Assembly: GCA_021785115.1 (NCBI GenBank)
Contig: JAJYGO010000308.1
Span: 1 to 10,278 of the forward strand
Direction: 5' to 3'
Length of the DNA stretch: 10,278 nt
From: Chloroflexota bacterium
Lineage (GTDB): Bacteria; Chloroflexota; Limnocylindria; Limnocylindrales; CSP1-4
A program made the position numbers and the translations under genes. This document shows, piece after piece, positions 1 to 6,084 of this stretch. The stretch's first letter is position 1; every line of letters begins with the position of its first letter. The notes beneath the pieces were generated by a model. The model was not told the origin of the DNA, ran no database searches, and was given only the letters and a program-made list of their open reading frames with translations.

Positions 1-1
1 G

Positions 2-199
2 GTCGACGCGATGGAGCGCGTGTTCGCGGGCACCGGCCTGCCGTACGTCGCGCTCCGTTTCGAGGGCGAGGGCCATGGATTCCGCAGGGCCGAGACGAAG
101 CGCGCCCAGTACCGCGCCGAGATCGGCTTCCTGGCCCGCGTCTTCGGGTTCACCCCGGCCGACGGCATCGAGCCCCTCGAGGTGCCCGGGCTCGCCTGA
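2..199 (+). CDS. S9-family serine peptidase, C-terminal fragment (5' end outside window)
   Basis: The frame is open from the left edge (V-D-A-M-E-R...) to the TGA at 197-199, so only the last 65 or so residues are present. They resemble the end of the alpha/beta-hydrolase domain of prolyl-oligopeptidase-like (S9) peptidases. A strand ending in L-R-F-E-G is followed by E-G-H-G-F, which in this family carries the histidine of the Ser-Asp-His triad. After it comes an amphipathic helix (R-A-E-I-G-F-L-A-R-V-F) that closes the domain. The ATG at 11 is probably internal, because the family is usually over 600 residues and the homologous region begins upstream of it. The gene converges on the toxin gene with only 16 bases between stop codons. 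Other alpha/beta hydrolases share the E-G-H-G-F motif, so the subfamily is not certain. Confidence 0.75.
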   Translation, partial: VDAMERVFAGTGLPYVALRFEGEGHGFRRAETKRAQYRAEIGFLARVFGFTPADGIEPLEVPGLA

Positions 200-215
200 C
201 CGTTCGGGCGCCGCC

Positions 216-605
216 CTACCAGACGACGACGGTCTCCTCCGCGTCGTAGGCCCGCAGGCGCGCGTCCTTCGAGACGAGCGGCCACCCGTGCTCGACGGCG
301 GTCGCGTAGATCAGCCGATCGCCTGGGTCCTTCGGGAACGCATCGCCGAGCATCGCCGCCGCCGCGGCGATCGCGGGCGTCAGCGGCACCGTGCGGAGAG
401 ACCGCCCCACCTCGAGCATCCAACTCGCGAGCGGTGTGCCGAGCGTGATCCGGCCCCGCCGCGCGAGCCAGGCGATCTCCCACCAGGAGATCGCGCTGAT
501 GGCCAGCTCGTCGGCCGCGTCGATCTCCGCCAATGCCGCCGGCGACAACGCCTCGGGAACGGCCGCCCACCACAGGGCTGCATGGGTGTCGAGCAGCACC
601 GTCAC
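216..605 (-). CDS. vapC: VapC-type PIN-domain ribonuclease toxin
   Basis: A 129-residue single-domain PIN protein, the usual VapC length. The acidic residues expected to hold Mg2+ are visible: D6 in L-L-D-T-H-A-A-L-W, E43 in W-W-E-I-A-W-L, and D93/D96 in P-K-D-P-G-D-R-L-I, followed by the late S-K-D (D114). VapC toxins are Mg2+-dependent RNases that cleave tRNA or rRNA until bound by an antitoxin; the specific target here cannot be read from sequence. The start is GTG at 605-603, overlapping the antitoxin stop as GTGA, so translation is probably coupled and the antitoxin is made first. The stop is TAG at 218-216. The T-H-A-A-L-W form of the first motif is the subgroup that commonly pairs with Phd/YefM antitoxins, which matches the neighbour. 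No truncation or lost catalytic residue is seen. Confidence 0.93.
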   Translation of the reverse strand: MTVLLDTHAALWWAAVPEALSPAALAEIDAADELAISAISWWEIAWLARRGRITLGTPLASWMLEVGRSLRTVPLTPAIAAAAAMLGDAFPKDPGDRLIYATAVEHGWPLVSKDARLRAYDAEETVVVW

Positions 606-844
606 GCGAGGTTGTCCTCGTCAGCCGTCCAGTCCGGATTGGGCGAGAAGAGCTCGTCCTCGGACGCGTGAATCTCGAGGATGCCGCGGTACTTGCCCTT
701 GAGCGCCGCGCCGCCGCGCGCGGGCACGAGCCGTGCCACCAGCCGGCCGTGGCGGGTGATCTCCACCTCCTCGCCGGCCTCCACCTCGTCGAGGAGGGCC
801 AGGATGTGCGCCTTCGCCTCGGTCGCGGTCACAGTCTTCGCCAT
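602..844 (-). CDS. Phd/YefM-type antitoxin of the PIN toxin
   Basis: An 80-residue protein beginning M-A-K-T-V-T-A-T-E-A-K-A-H, the typical N-terminal strand and helix of the Phd/YefM (prevent-host-death) fold. It continues with E-E-V-E-I-T-R-H-G-R-L-V-A-R-L-V-P (about residues 25-41), the conserved beta-hairpin of the DNA-binding dimer. The tail (residues 50-80) is acidic and likely disordered, with a W72 in D-W-T-A-D-E-D; this is the part that normally wraps the toxin. Known members neutralise the toxin and repress their own promoter. ATG 844 is preferred over in-frame ATGs at 871 and 874 because the family motif begins there and because a -10 box lies exactly 6 bases upstream, suggesting a leaderless mRNA. 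No Shine-Dalgarno sequence lies at usable distance. The 4-base overlap with the toxin gene supports one operon. Confidence 0.9.
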   Translation of the reverse strand: MAKTVTATEAKAHILALLDEVEAGEEVEITRHGRLVARLVPARGGAALKGKYRGILEIHASEDELFSPNPDWTADEDNLA

Positions 845-879
845 GTGGTCAGAATAATGGTCAGACTCCATCATCGCAA
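845..879 (-). promoter_or_regulatory. Leaderless promoter with direct-repeat operator for the toxin-antitoxin operon
   Basis: Read on the minus strand there is TTGCGA (879-874), a 17-base spacer, TATTCT (856-851), six bases, then the antitoxin ATG at 844. This would start the transcript at or next to the A of ATG. The octamer TCTGACCA occurs twice in direct orientation, at 865-858 and 853-846, offset by 12 bases. The second copy shares three bases with the -10 box. Antitoxins of this class usually bind their own promoter, so the repeat is a good operator candidate. The elements are seen directly; binding is inferred. Confidence 0.55.
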
Positions 880-1130
880 TGACAGCGTATCGGCTCAACC
901 TTCGCTGGCGCTTACCCCCGATTCCGATCGCTCCGGCAGCCCGCTCCCTCGCGGCTCGGCCGTCCGCCGTGACGCGGCGGAGCCGCAGACGAGCGTCGGG
1001 CCGCTTGACCTGCCGGCGCCCCGATTTCGGCCGCGGCAGCTGCGCGGTGTCCTTCCGGCCCGAGTCCGCCCCCGAGGCATCAGCGCACGACATGAGCCAG
1101 CAGCGACCTGCTCCCCCGGGATGGGGTCGC
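880..1130. other. Divergent intergenic region with a nested hairpin
   Basis: Together with its flanks (845-1196) this separates the antitoxin gene from metK. I see no convincing gene in it. Open frames cross it, but they have low-complexity Arg/Pro/Ser compositions expected of random high-GC sequence. The one clear structure is at 951-986: an inner perfect 7-bp stem (963-969 with 975-981, 5-base loop) and an outer 5-bp stem (951-955 with 982-986), separated by a 7-base bulge on the 5' side. No SAM riboswitch core was recognised ahead of metK. Confidence 0.4.
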
Positions 1131-1192
1131 CCCGTCGCGACGGGCCCTCTGCTACGCTCCGAGGACAAGCCCTGACGCGCCCACCCCGGGAG
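1131..1192 (+). promoter_or_regulatory. Probable metK promoter region, perfect palindrome and ribosome binding site
   Basis: CCCGTCGCGACGGG at 1131-1144 is a perfect 14-base palindrome. Eight bases after it is TACGCT (1153-1158), which fits the TAnnnT -10 pattern seen ahead of other genes here. The palindrome overlaps where a -35 box would lie, and no good -35 hexamer is visible. A transcript starting near 1165 would have a leader of about 32 bases with GGGAG (1188-1192) four bases before the metK ATG. A symmetric site in the -35 region could be a repressor or activator site, but GC-rich DNA also produces such palindromes by chance. Confidence 0.4.
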
Positions 1193-1196
1193 TCCC

Positions 1197-2387
1197 ATGA
1201 GCATCGTTGACGCCGCGCAGTACCTGTTCACGTCCGAGTCGGTGACCGAGGGCCACCCGGACAAGATGTGCGACCAGATCTCGGACGCCATCCTGGACAG
1301 CATCCTCCGCGAAGACCCGCACGCGCGCGTGGCCTGCGAGACCGCCACCACGACGGGCCTCGTGCTCGTGTTCGGCGAGATCACCTGCGACGGCTACGTC
1401 GAGTTCCAGGACGTCGTCCGGGACACCGTCCGCGACATCGGCTACACGCGGGCGGACTACGGCTTCGACTACGAGACCTGCGGCACGATCGTCAGCGTCA
1501 AGGCCCAGTCGCCGGACATCGCTCAGGGCGTGGACCGGGCGTCGATCGGCGAGCAGGGCGCGGGCGACCAGGGGATGATGTTCGGGTTCGCGTGCCGCGA
1601 GACGACGGAGCTCATGCCGCTGCCCATCGCGCTGGCCCACCGCATGGCGCGGCGCCTGTCCGAGGTCCGCAAGGAGCGCGCGCTCCCGTACCTCCGCCCC
1701 GACGGCAAGACGCAGGTCACCGTCGAGTACGCGCACGGCCAGCCGGTCGCGGTCCGGACGGTGGTGGTCTCGACCCAGCACGACCCCGACGTCAGCCACC
1801 AGCGGATCAGCGACGACGTGATCGAGCAGATCATCCTGCCCACGATCCCGCTCGAGCTTCGCCGCCAGGACCCGGTGATGCACGTGAACCCGACCGGACG
1901 GTTCGTCATCGGCGGGCCGATGGGCGACGCCGGCCTCACGGGCCGCAAGATCATCGTGGACTCGTACGGCGGCATGGCCCGCCACGGCGGCGGCGCGTTC
2001 TCCGGCAAGGACCCGTCCAAGGTGGACCGCTCGGCGGCGTACGCAGCCCGCTGGGTCGCGAAGAACGTGGTGGCGGCGGGACTCGCGGACCGCTTCGAGG
2101 TCGAGGTCGCCTACGGCATCGGCATCGCCAAGCCGATCTCCGTCTCGATCGAGACGTTCGGCACCGGCCACGTCCCCGACGAGACGATCGAGGCCCTGAT
2201 CGACCGCCACTTCGACCTGCGGCCGGGCGCGATCATCCGCGACCTCGACCTCCTCCGGCCCATCTACCGGCAGACCGCGGCGTACGGCCACTTCGGGCGG
2301 ACCGACATCGACCTGCCCTGGGAGCGCACCGATCGCGCGGCCGCCCTCGCCGCCGACGCCGGCCTGCCCGATCTCGTGGCCCGCTGA
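1197..2387 (+). CDS. metK: S-adenosylmethionine synthetase (methionine adenosyltransferase)
   Basis: This cytoplasmic enzyme makes S-adenosylmethionine from methionine and ATP, releasing phosphate and diphosphate. At 396 residues it has full family length. Visible signatures are [13 protein letters not shown] at 11-23, whose His20 is the catalytic histidine; G-E-Q-G-A-G-D-Q-G at 118-126; [16 protein letters not shown] at 244-259; and the glycine-rich [14 protein letters not shown] at 264-277 with the phosphate-binding lysine. A-Y-G-I-G-I-A-K-P follows at 305-313. The ATG at 1197 is supported by GGGAG four bases upstream and by the short stretch before the first motif, as in other MetK proteins. 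It appears to be transcribed alone, with 153 bases before manC and a promoter-like site in that gap. No abnormality is seen, and it is not related in function to its neighbours. Confidence 0.98.
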   Translation: MSIVDAAQYLFTSESVTEGHPDKMCDQISDAILDSILREDPHARVACETATTTGLVLVFGEITCDGYVEFQDVVRDTVRDIGYTRADYGFDYETCGTIVSVKAQSPDIAQGVDRASIGEQGAGDQGMMFGFACRETTELMPLPIALAHRMARRLSEVRKERALPYLRPDGKTQVTVEYAHGQPVAVRTVVVSTQHDPDVSHQRISDDVIEQIILPTIPLELRRQDPVMHVNPTGRFVIGGPMGDAGLTGRKIIVDSYGGMARHGGGAFSGKDPSKVDRSAAYAARWVAKNVVAAGLADRFEVEVAYGIGIAKPISVSIETFGTGHVPDETIEALIDRHFDLRPGAIIRDLDLLRPIYRQTAAYGHFGRTDIDLPWERTDRAAALAADAGLPDLVAR

Positions 2388-2498
2388 TCGCCGACTGCCG
2401 AACGGGGTGCCCGGCGGGCCCGGGCCCGGGCAGGGCGCGCGGGGACCGCCGGCGTCGGTGGGGATGACCACCGCGGGTCGCCGGCGCGGTCGCTCGGC

Positions 2499-2520
2499 GC
2501 CTCGCGACGGCGCGCGAGGC
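2499..2520. other. Perfect hairpin between metK and manC
   Basis: GCCTCGCG (2499-2506) and CGCGAGGC (2513-2520) form an 8-bp perfect stem with a 6-base loop. It lies 112 bases after the metK stop and just before the manC -10 box. There is no T-run after it, so it is not a classical intrinsic terminator. It could end metK transcripts by another route or act as an operator, since it covers the manC -35 position. An upstream GC-rich run at 2410-2430 is also self-complementary. Confidence 0.35.
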
Positions 2521-2528
2521 CCTGCCTC

Positions 2529-2540
2529 TAGAATGCCCAG
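2529..2540 (+). promoter_or_regulatory. Leaderless promoter of manC
   Basis: TAGAAT at 2529-2534 is followed by six bases and then the ATG at 2541, so transcription would begin at about the start codon. There is no Shine-Dalgarno sequence in the six-base gap or just upstream, which agrees with leaderless translation. No -35 hexamer is clear. The spacing is identical to that of the antitoxin gene. Confidence 0.55.
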
Positions 2541-3626
2541 ATGGACGTCGTGATCATGGCCGGCGGCGGCGGCACTCGGCTGCGCCCCCTCAGCACCTCG
2601 GCTCGGCCGAAGCCGTTCCTGCCGCTGCTGCCCGGCGGCGAGACCCTGCTCCAGCGAACGGTCGCCCGGCTCCAGGGCGCCGAGATCGGCGAGCGGCCGG
2701 ACGTCGCAGTCGTCGTGTCGGCGGCGTGGGCTCCCCTCGTGATGGCCCAGGTGCCCGGGGCGCGGCTGGTCATCGAGCCCGAGGGCCGCAACACGGCCGC
2801 AGCAATCGCGCTCGCGGCGCTCGAGCCCGGTCGCGATCCTGACGCGGTGATGGCCGTCCTGCCGGCGGACCACCGGATCGACCCGGCCCGCGAGGGCGTC
2901 TTCCGGGCCGTGCTGCGGATGGCCGCCGAGGGCCTCGCGACGGGCCGATTCGGCATCGCGTCGCCGCTGGTCACGCTGGGCGTCGAGGTGACGCGCCCGG
3001 CCACCGAGTACGGCTACCTGCGCCCGGACGTCGGGCGCGTCGAGCAGGTCGGCGGGCTCCGGGCGTACCCGCTGGCCGCGTTCGAGGAGAAGCCCGTCCT
3101 CGCTCGTGCCCGGGAGCTGGCGCGCATGCCCGGTGTCGCGTGGAACGCCGGCATGTTCCTGTGGCGCCGGCGCGCGATCATCGAGGCGCTCGACCGTCAC
3201 GCTCCCGAGGTGGCGGACGGCGTCCGGCGGGGTCTCGAGGGCGATCTCGCGGCGGCCTATGCCGCGCTGCCCAGCCGCTCGATCGACTATGCCGTGATGG
3301 AGCCGGCCGCCGCCACAGGCTCGGTCGTGATGGCGGCGATGGACGTCGGCTGGACCGACGTCGGGACGTGGCCGGCGCTGCTCGAGGTGCTCGGTGCGGC
3401 CGGGATCGACGGCGGCGTCCTGGAGGCCGGTGCCGAGGCCGAGGCGACGGCGGGGGACCTCCTCGTGGAGCGACGGGACGGTCGGGTCGTCGTCCGCGAC
3501 GCGACACCCGGCCCGTTCTCCCCCGTGACCGTCTTGGCGCTGCTCCGGGACGCTGGCGGGGCCCGGGTTGCCGTGCAGGAGCTCCTTGATCGGTGCGCTG
3601 CAGCCGAGGCGGGCGAGCTCTCGTAG
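2541..3626 (+). CDS. manC: Mannose-1-phosphate guanylyltransferase (GDP-mannose pyrophosphorylase)
   Basis: This cytoplasmic nucleotidyltransferase joins mannose 1-phosphate and GTP into GDP-mannose and diphosphate, feeding polysaccharide, glycolipid or glycoprotein synthesis. The 361-residue protein opens with the nucleotide-binding loop A-G-G-G-G-T-R-L-R-P-L-S (7-18) and P-K-P-F-L-P-L. The family-specific order then follows: V-L-P-A-D-H-R-I (106-113), T-E-Y-G-Y-L (155-160), F-E-E-K-P (181-185), W-N-A-G-M-F-L-W (201-208), S-I-D-Y-A-V-M-E (247-254) and W-T-D-V-G-T-W (271-277). The length matches the short form with only the transferase domain and a small C-terminal region. The cupin-type phosphomannose isomerase domain of bifunctional ManC/AlgA is absent, so the isomerase step must be encoded elsewhere. 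No other sugar-nucleotide gene is in the window. The start is fixed by the motif at residue 7 and the TAGAAT box just upstream. Confidence 0.95.
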   Translation: MDVVIMAGGGGTRLRPLSTSARPKPFLPLLPGGETLLQRTVARLQGAEIGERPDVAVVVSAAWAPLVMAQVPGARLVIEPEGRNTAAAIALAALEPGRDPDAVMAVLPADHRIDPAREGVFRAVLRMAAEGLATGRFGIASPLVTLGVEVTRPATEYGYLRPDVGRVEQVGGLRAYPLAAFEEKPVLARARELARMPGVAWNAGMFLWRRRAIIEALDRHAPEVADGVRRGLEGDLAAAYAALPSRSIDYAVMEPAAATGSVVMAAMDVGWTDVGTWPALLEVLGAAGIDGGVLEAGAEAEATAGDLLVERRDGRVVVRDATPGPFSPVTVLALLRDAGGARVAVQELLDRCAAAEAGELS

Positions 3627-4031
3627 GCGGTGCACCACCTCGGCGCCGTCCTCTGGCGCCCACCCTGGACGTCGTGGCTCGCCGTGGGGCCAGCTCCATG
3701 AGGAGCCAGCGCGCACCGCGCCGCGGAGCCCGATCCGCTGTCCTGCGCACGCACCCGAGATGGCCGCGTGGCACGCGGGTGAGCCTCAAACCGCGGGACG
3801 GGCGGTTCGGGGGCGTGCGTGGTCGGGGCCGACATCGGACCGGGATGGAGGCCGTGCGGCGCCCTCGGGAGGACCGCTCGTCCTGCCGGATCGGGGCCGA
3901 TTCCGGGGGGTGTCGGCCGGCTCCGACGGGTGTAGGCTTGCCCTGCGACCGTCATCACCGGCCCTGCGGACCCGGCCGGACGGCGGCCCTCGTGGACGCT
4001 CCGACGCGGGGCGACTGGAGGTACTGCGGCG
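3627..4031. other. Gene-free stretch of about 400 bases
   Basis: No convincing gene was found here on either strand. The open frames crossing it are Arg/Pro/Gly-rich and have no recognisable motif. No run of T typical of an intrinsic terminator follows manC. The only regulatory-looking elements are near the right end: TAGGCT at 3933-3938 and a ribosome binding site at 4017-4021, both probably serving the SWIM gene. The length is unusual for this compact window, so a decayed gene or an RNA leader remains possible. Confidence 0.4.
3933..4021 (+). promoter_or_regulatory. Candidate promoter and ribosome binding site of the SWIM gene
   Basis: TAGGCT (3933-3938) fits the TAnnnT pattern and would give a leader of roughly 85-90 bases. 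GGAGG at 4017-4021 lies ten bases before the ATG at 4032. No good -35 is seen. The ribosome binding site is convincing; the -10 is tentative. Confidence 0.35.
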
Positions 4032-4310
4032 ATGCACTCCTCTCTCATCGGCAAGGTCGAGAAGGCGAATCGCTACGCTCGAGAGCTGGATCGGATCTCG
4101 ATCGAACGGATCGCCCTGACGTTTCGTGGGGACAACGACACCCATCACGTCAGCCTCGACGCCGGAGCGTGGCACTGCACGTGCCACTACTTCGAGAGTT
4201 GGGGATCCTGCGTTCACCTCCTGGCCCTCCAGAAGATCATGGGCGTGATGCTGCCCGAAGAGGCGCAGACTTCGATCTTCAACGCGACCGGAGTCGCCGC
4301 CATCGCCTGA
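4032..4310 (+). CDS. Small stand-alone SWIM zinc-finger protein
   Basis: A 92-residue protein with one recognisable domain. C49-x-C51-x8-C60-x-H62 (in W-H-C-T-C ... G-S-C-V-H) is the CxCx(n)CxH signature of SWIM zinc fingers, which bind Zn2+ and are predicted to contact DNA or protein partners. The preceding segment (residues 24-47: I-E-R-I-A-L-T-F-R ... H-H-V-S-L-D-A-G-A-W) fits the beta-hairpin that leads into a SWIM finger. The N-terminal 22 residues form a charged helix. After the finger comes L-L-A-L-Q-K-I-M-G, a probable helix. In many bacteria SWIM domains occur in larger proteins or beside SNF2-type helicases, but neither is present here. The ATG at 4032 has GGAGG ten bases upstream. 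There is no signal peptide or membrane segment, so it is cytoplasmic. The zinc-finger call is firm; the function is unknown. Confidence 0.85.
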   Translation: MHSSLIGKVEKANRYARELDRISIERIALTFRGDNDTHHVSLDAGAWHCTCHYFESWGSCVHLLALQKIMGVMLPEEAQTSIFNATGVAAIA

Positions 4311-4315
4311 CCTGA

Positions 4316-4341
4316 GCGGGCCGGAGGTCCGGCCCGCCCTT
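4316..4341 (+). terminator. Strong hairpin after the SWIM gene
   Basis: GCGGGCCGGA (4316-4325) and TCCGGCCCGC (4328-4337) are perfect reverse complements with two bases between them. In RNA this gives a stem of about nine pairs with a tight loop, starting six bases after the SWIM stop. The trailing sequence is CCTT rather than a long T-run, so termination would be of the weak-tail kind found in GC-rich genomes. Confidence 0.5.
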
Positions 4342-4360
4342 CCCGGTTCGCTGCCTGACC

Positions 4361-4392
4361 GCCGCCGGTCGCGCATCCGTCGCCCCGGCGGC
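4361..4392 (-). terminator. Hairpin after the exported-protein operon
   Basis: GCCGCCGG (4361-4368) and CCGGCGGC (4385-4392) form a perfect 8-bp stem with a 16-base loop. On the minus strand it begins 17 bases after the lipoprotein stop. There is no T-run. With the hairpin at 4316 it separates two convergent units, so one or both may act as terminators. Confidence 0.35.
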
Positions 4393-4408
4393 GCGGCATG
4401 TCCGGGCC

Positions 4409-5053
4409 TCACTTGATGGTCAAGCGCCAGAAGTACGTCGCGTTGTGGCCGGGCCCGAAGGTGGCCGTGACCCGGAGGGACCAGTCGCCGGCCTTCGTCG
4501 GCGCCGTGACGCCCACGCGGCCGCTGCCCGAGGCGCCGTCTGACGGGCTGCCTGCGATCCCGCTCGACACCTCCGCCCAGGCCGACGTCCAGCTCGCCGG
4601 TGTCGCCCCGCCGAGGGACGCGTCGAGCAGCGCGCCGGGGGCCGCGGTCCCGAGCACCCTGCCCGTGATCCACGGCGCGTCCGACCCGGCCGAACCCCAC
4701 GTGTACGAGCCGAGCTGGCCCGTGGCCGCGGCCCCGTCGAGCCCGCGGAGCACCGCGACGGGCGGCTTGGCCGGTATCGGCCCGGGGGTCGCGGACGGAG
4801 TCGGGGACACGCTGGGGCTGACTGGCGCGAGGGTGGACGCTGCCGCCGTCACGGCCGCCGCGCTCGGCATCGCGCCAGACGTTCGGGCCGGGCTCGCCGC
4901 CGCCGGCACGCTCGCCGCCGCCGGGTTCCCCACGCTCTGGGGCGGGGAGGAGGCCCCGCCCGTGCATCCCGCGGCCAGCAGGACGGCAGCGACCACCGCC
5001 CCGACGCGCCCACCGAATCCCAACCGTGCGCCCATGGGAACGACCCCTTTCAT
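4409..5053 (-). CDS. Lipoprotein of unknown function
   Basis: A predicted surface lipoprotein of 214 residues. The signal peptide ends in L-L-A-A-G-C with the lipid-bearing Cys30 (V-G-A-V-V-A-A-V-L-L-A-A-G-C). A low-complexity Ala/Ser/Pro/Thr linker runs to about residue 95. The C-terminal domain (about 97-214) is probably beta-rich, with L-G-S-Y-T-W at 114-119, S-D-A-P-W, G-D-W-S-L-R-V at 189-195 and a final F-W-R-L-T-I. I do not recognise this domain; an Ig-like or sandwich fold is a guess. ATG 5053 overlaps the stop of the upstream gene as ATGA, which suggests translational coupling. The alternative ATG at 5035 is preceded by AAAGGGG at eight bases and also gives a good signal peptide (208 residues), so the start is open. 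It is last in a three-gene operon of exported proteins. Confidence 0.75.
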   Translation of the reverse strand: MKGVVPMGARLGFGGRVGAVVAAVLLAAGCTGGASSPPQSVGNPAAASVPAAASPARTSGAMPSAAAVTAAASTLAPVSPSVSPTPSATPGPIPAKPPVAVLRGLDGAAATGQLGSYTWGSAGSDAPWITGRVLGTAAPGALLDASLGGATPASWTSAWAEVSSGIAGSPSDGASGSGRVGVTAPTKAGDWSLRVTATFGPGHNATYFWRLTIK

Positions 5054-6084
5054 GGCTGTGCTGCCGCGTCCGCCACGAGCGGGCACCGGGTCGGGCTGCA
5101 CGTGATCGACACCGTGATGGCGCCTGACGACGAGGCCCGAACGCCTTCGCTCGCCGGCTTGCGGAAGACCGCGCGATAGTCCTGTGCGAGACGCGGCCAG
5201 TACGTGGCCACGTACGTCCCGGCTGCGCTCCCGGCCGGCATCGTGAGCAGGTCCACCCAGGTCGTCCCGGAGCGGGCCTGGAGGACGACGACCCGGCCGG
5301 CCATCGGGTTGCCCGCGAGGCGCCCGGTCCCGTTGGCGCGCAGCGTCGCGGTGAAGGTCACCGACCCGCTCAGGGGGACCTGCGTCGTCGAGGCGGCGAA
5401 GGCGAGCGTGGCCGGGATGTCGAGGCAGGTGGAGTAGAGGGTCGTCCAGGAGGGCACGTCATAGACCTGCTGGAGCGTGGCGACGTCGCAGCGCCCGAAT
5501 GCGCTCGCGTTCCAGCCCACGAGCGGACGGGCGTGGCTGTACGTCTGGACGACGGCATCCGCGTAGTCGCTGTCGTTGGCGAGGTTGACGTGGTGGTCGA
5601 GCCCGGCCACGTGCCCGAGCTCGTCGAGGGTGATGGTCTCGGCCTGGTAGCAGCCGTTGGGGCTGCCGGACATCTCGCACCAGGCCAGCGTGCCCCAGTC
5701 ATAGCGGTGACCGTTCTCGCGGAACCAAAGGTGCCAGTACGAGTTGATCGGGTCGCGCTGGAAGCACGCGAGGCCGTTGACGCCGCACGGATTGCTGGTC
5801 CCGTACGAGACCCCGTTCGCGCCGCTGCTGCTGTACGAATACGACGGAGCGCGGGACCGGCGGCTCGCGTTGGCATCCGATGCCGCCCTGTTGACGGCCG
5901 TTTGCATGGCCGTGGGCGGAACCGCGTTGGTGGTCCAGCGGTAGGTCAGCGCGGTGTCCATGGGCCACGCCGGCGGCAGCGTGGGGTCCGGGGTGGCGGC
6001 GAGTGCAGCGCCCGCGACGCCGGTGAGGATGCCGAGGGCGGCGAGGCCGGCGACGAGCCGGCGAGCGAGGGAACGGGTCATCAC
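5050..6084 (-). CDS. Exported metzincin-like protein with Asp in place of the first zinc-ligand His
   Basis: A 344-residue secreted protein. Residues 1-30 form a signal peptide (R-S-L-A-R-R-L-V-A-G-L-A-A-L-G-I-L ... A-L-A-A). About 40-215 look like a matrixin-type protease domain: an opening L-T-Y-R-W strand, W-H-L-W-F, then E-T-I-T-L-D-E-L-G-H-V-A-G-L-D-H-H. Against HExxHxxGxxH this keeps E155, H158, G161 and H164, but position 154 is Asp (codon GAC), not His. Eight cysteines (100, 107, 136, 145, 199, 220, 329, 334) could form disulfides. About 223-328 look like an Ig-like beta domain (V-P-L-S-G-S-V-T-F-T-A-T-L). The start is GTG 6084 (GTGA overlap) or ATG 6081 one codon later; GAGGT (6095-6091) serves either. 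It may be a protease using a carboxylate zinc ligand, or an inactive binding protein. Confidence 0.75.
   Translation of the reverse strand: MMTRSLARRLVAGLAALGILTGVAGAALAATPDPTLPPAWPMDTALTYRWTTNAVPPTAMQTAVNRAASDANASRRSRAPSYSYSSSGANGVSYGTSNPCGVNGLACFQRDPINSYWHLWFRENGHRYDWGTLAWCEMSGSPNGCYQAETITLDELGHVAGLDHHVNLANDSDYADAVVQTYSHARPLVGWNASAFGRCDVATLQQVYDVPSWTTLYSTCLDIPATLAFAASTTQVPLSGSVTFTATLRANGTGRLAGNPMAGRVVVLQARSGTTWVDLLTMPAGSAAGTYVATYWPRLAQDYRAVFRKPASEGVRASSSGAITVSITCSPTRCPLVADAAAQP

Noticed and set aside
870..898. A second promoter reading for the antitoxin, TTGAGC with a 17-base spacer and GATGAT on the minus strand
   Set aside because: The match is poorer, and it leaves a leader with no ribosome binding site near the ATG. 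The TTGCGA/TATTCT pair fits better.
1100..1196. A possible SAM riboswitch ahead of metK
   Set aside because: None of the conserved cores of the SAM riboswitch classes could be recognised by eye; the predicted leader is only about 32 bases.
533..1210. Plus-strand frames across the toxin-antitoxin genes and the region before metK
   Set aside because: They are antisense to the toxin and antitoxin genes, or lie in the intergenic region with random Arg/Pro/Ser-rich products; one overlaps the metK start.
1152..3716. An 854-codon open frame on the minus strand, antisense to metK and manC
   Set aside because: It lies opposite two strongly supported genes, its composition is Arg/Gly/Asp/His-rich without motifs, and such mirror frames are routine in very GC-rich coding DNA.
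3593..4315. A 240-codon plus-strand frame covering the gap and overlapping manC and the SWIM gene
   Set aside because: The product is Arg-rich without motifs and occupies a different frame from the SWIM protein, whose zinc-finger residues and ribosome binding site are clear.
3786..4967. A 393-codon minus-strand frame spanning the gap, the SWIM gene and the lipoprotein gene
   Set aside because: It runs through two better supported genes and has low-complexity Arg/Gly-rich sequence with no domain, signal peptide or ribosome binding site.
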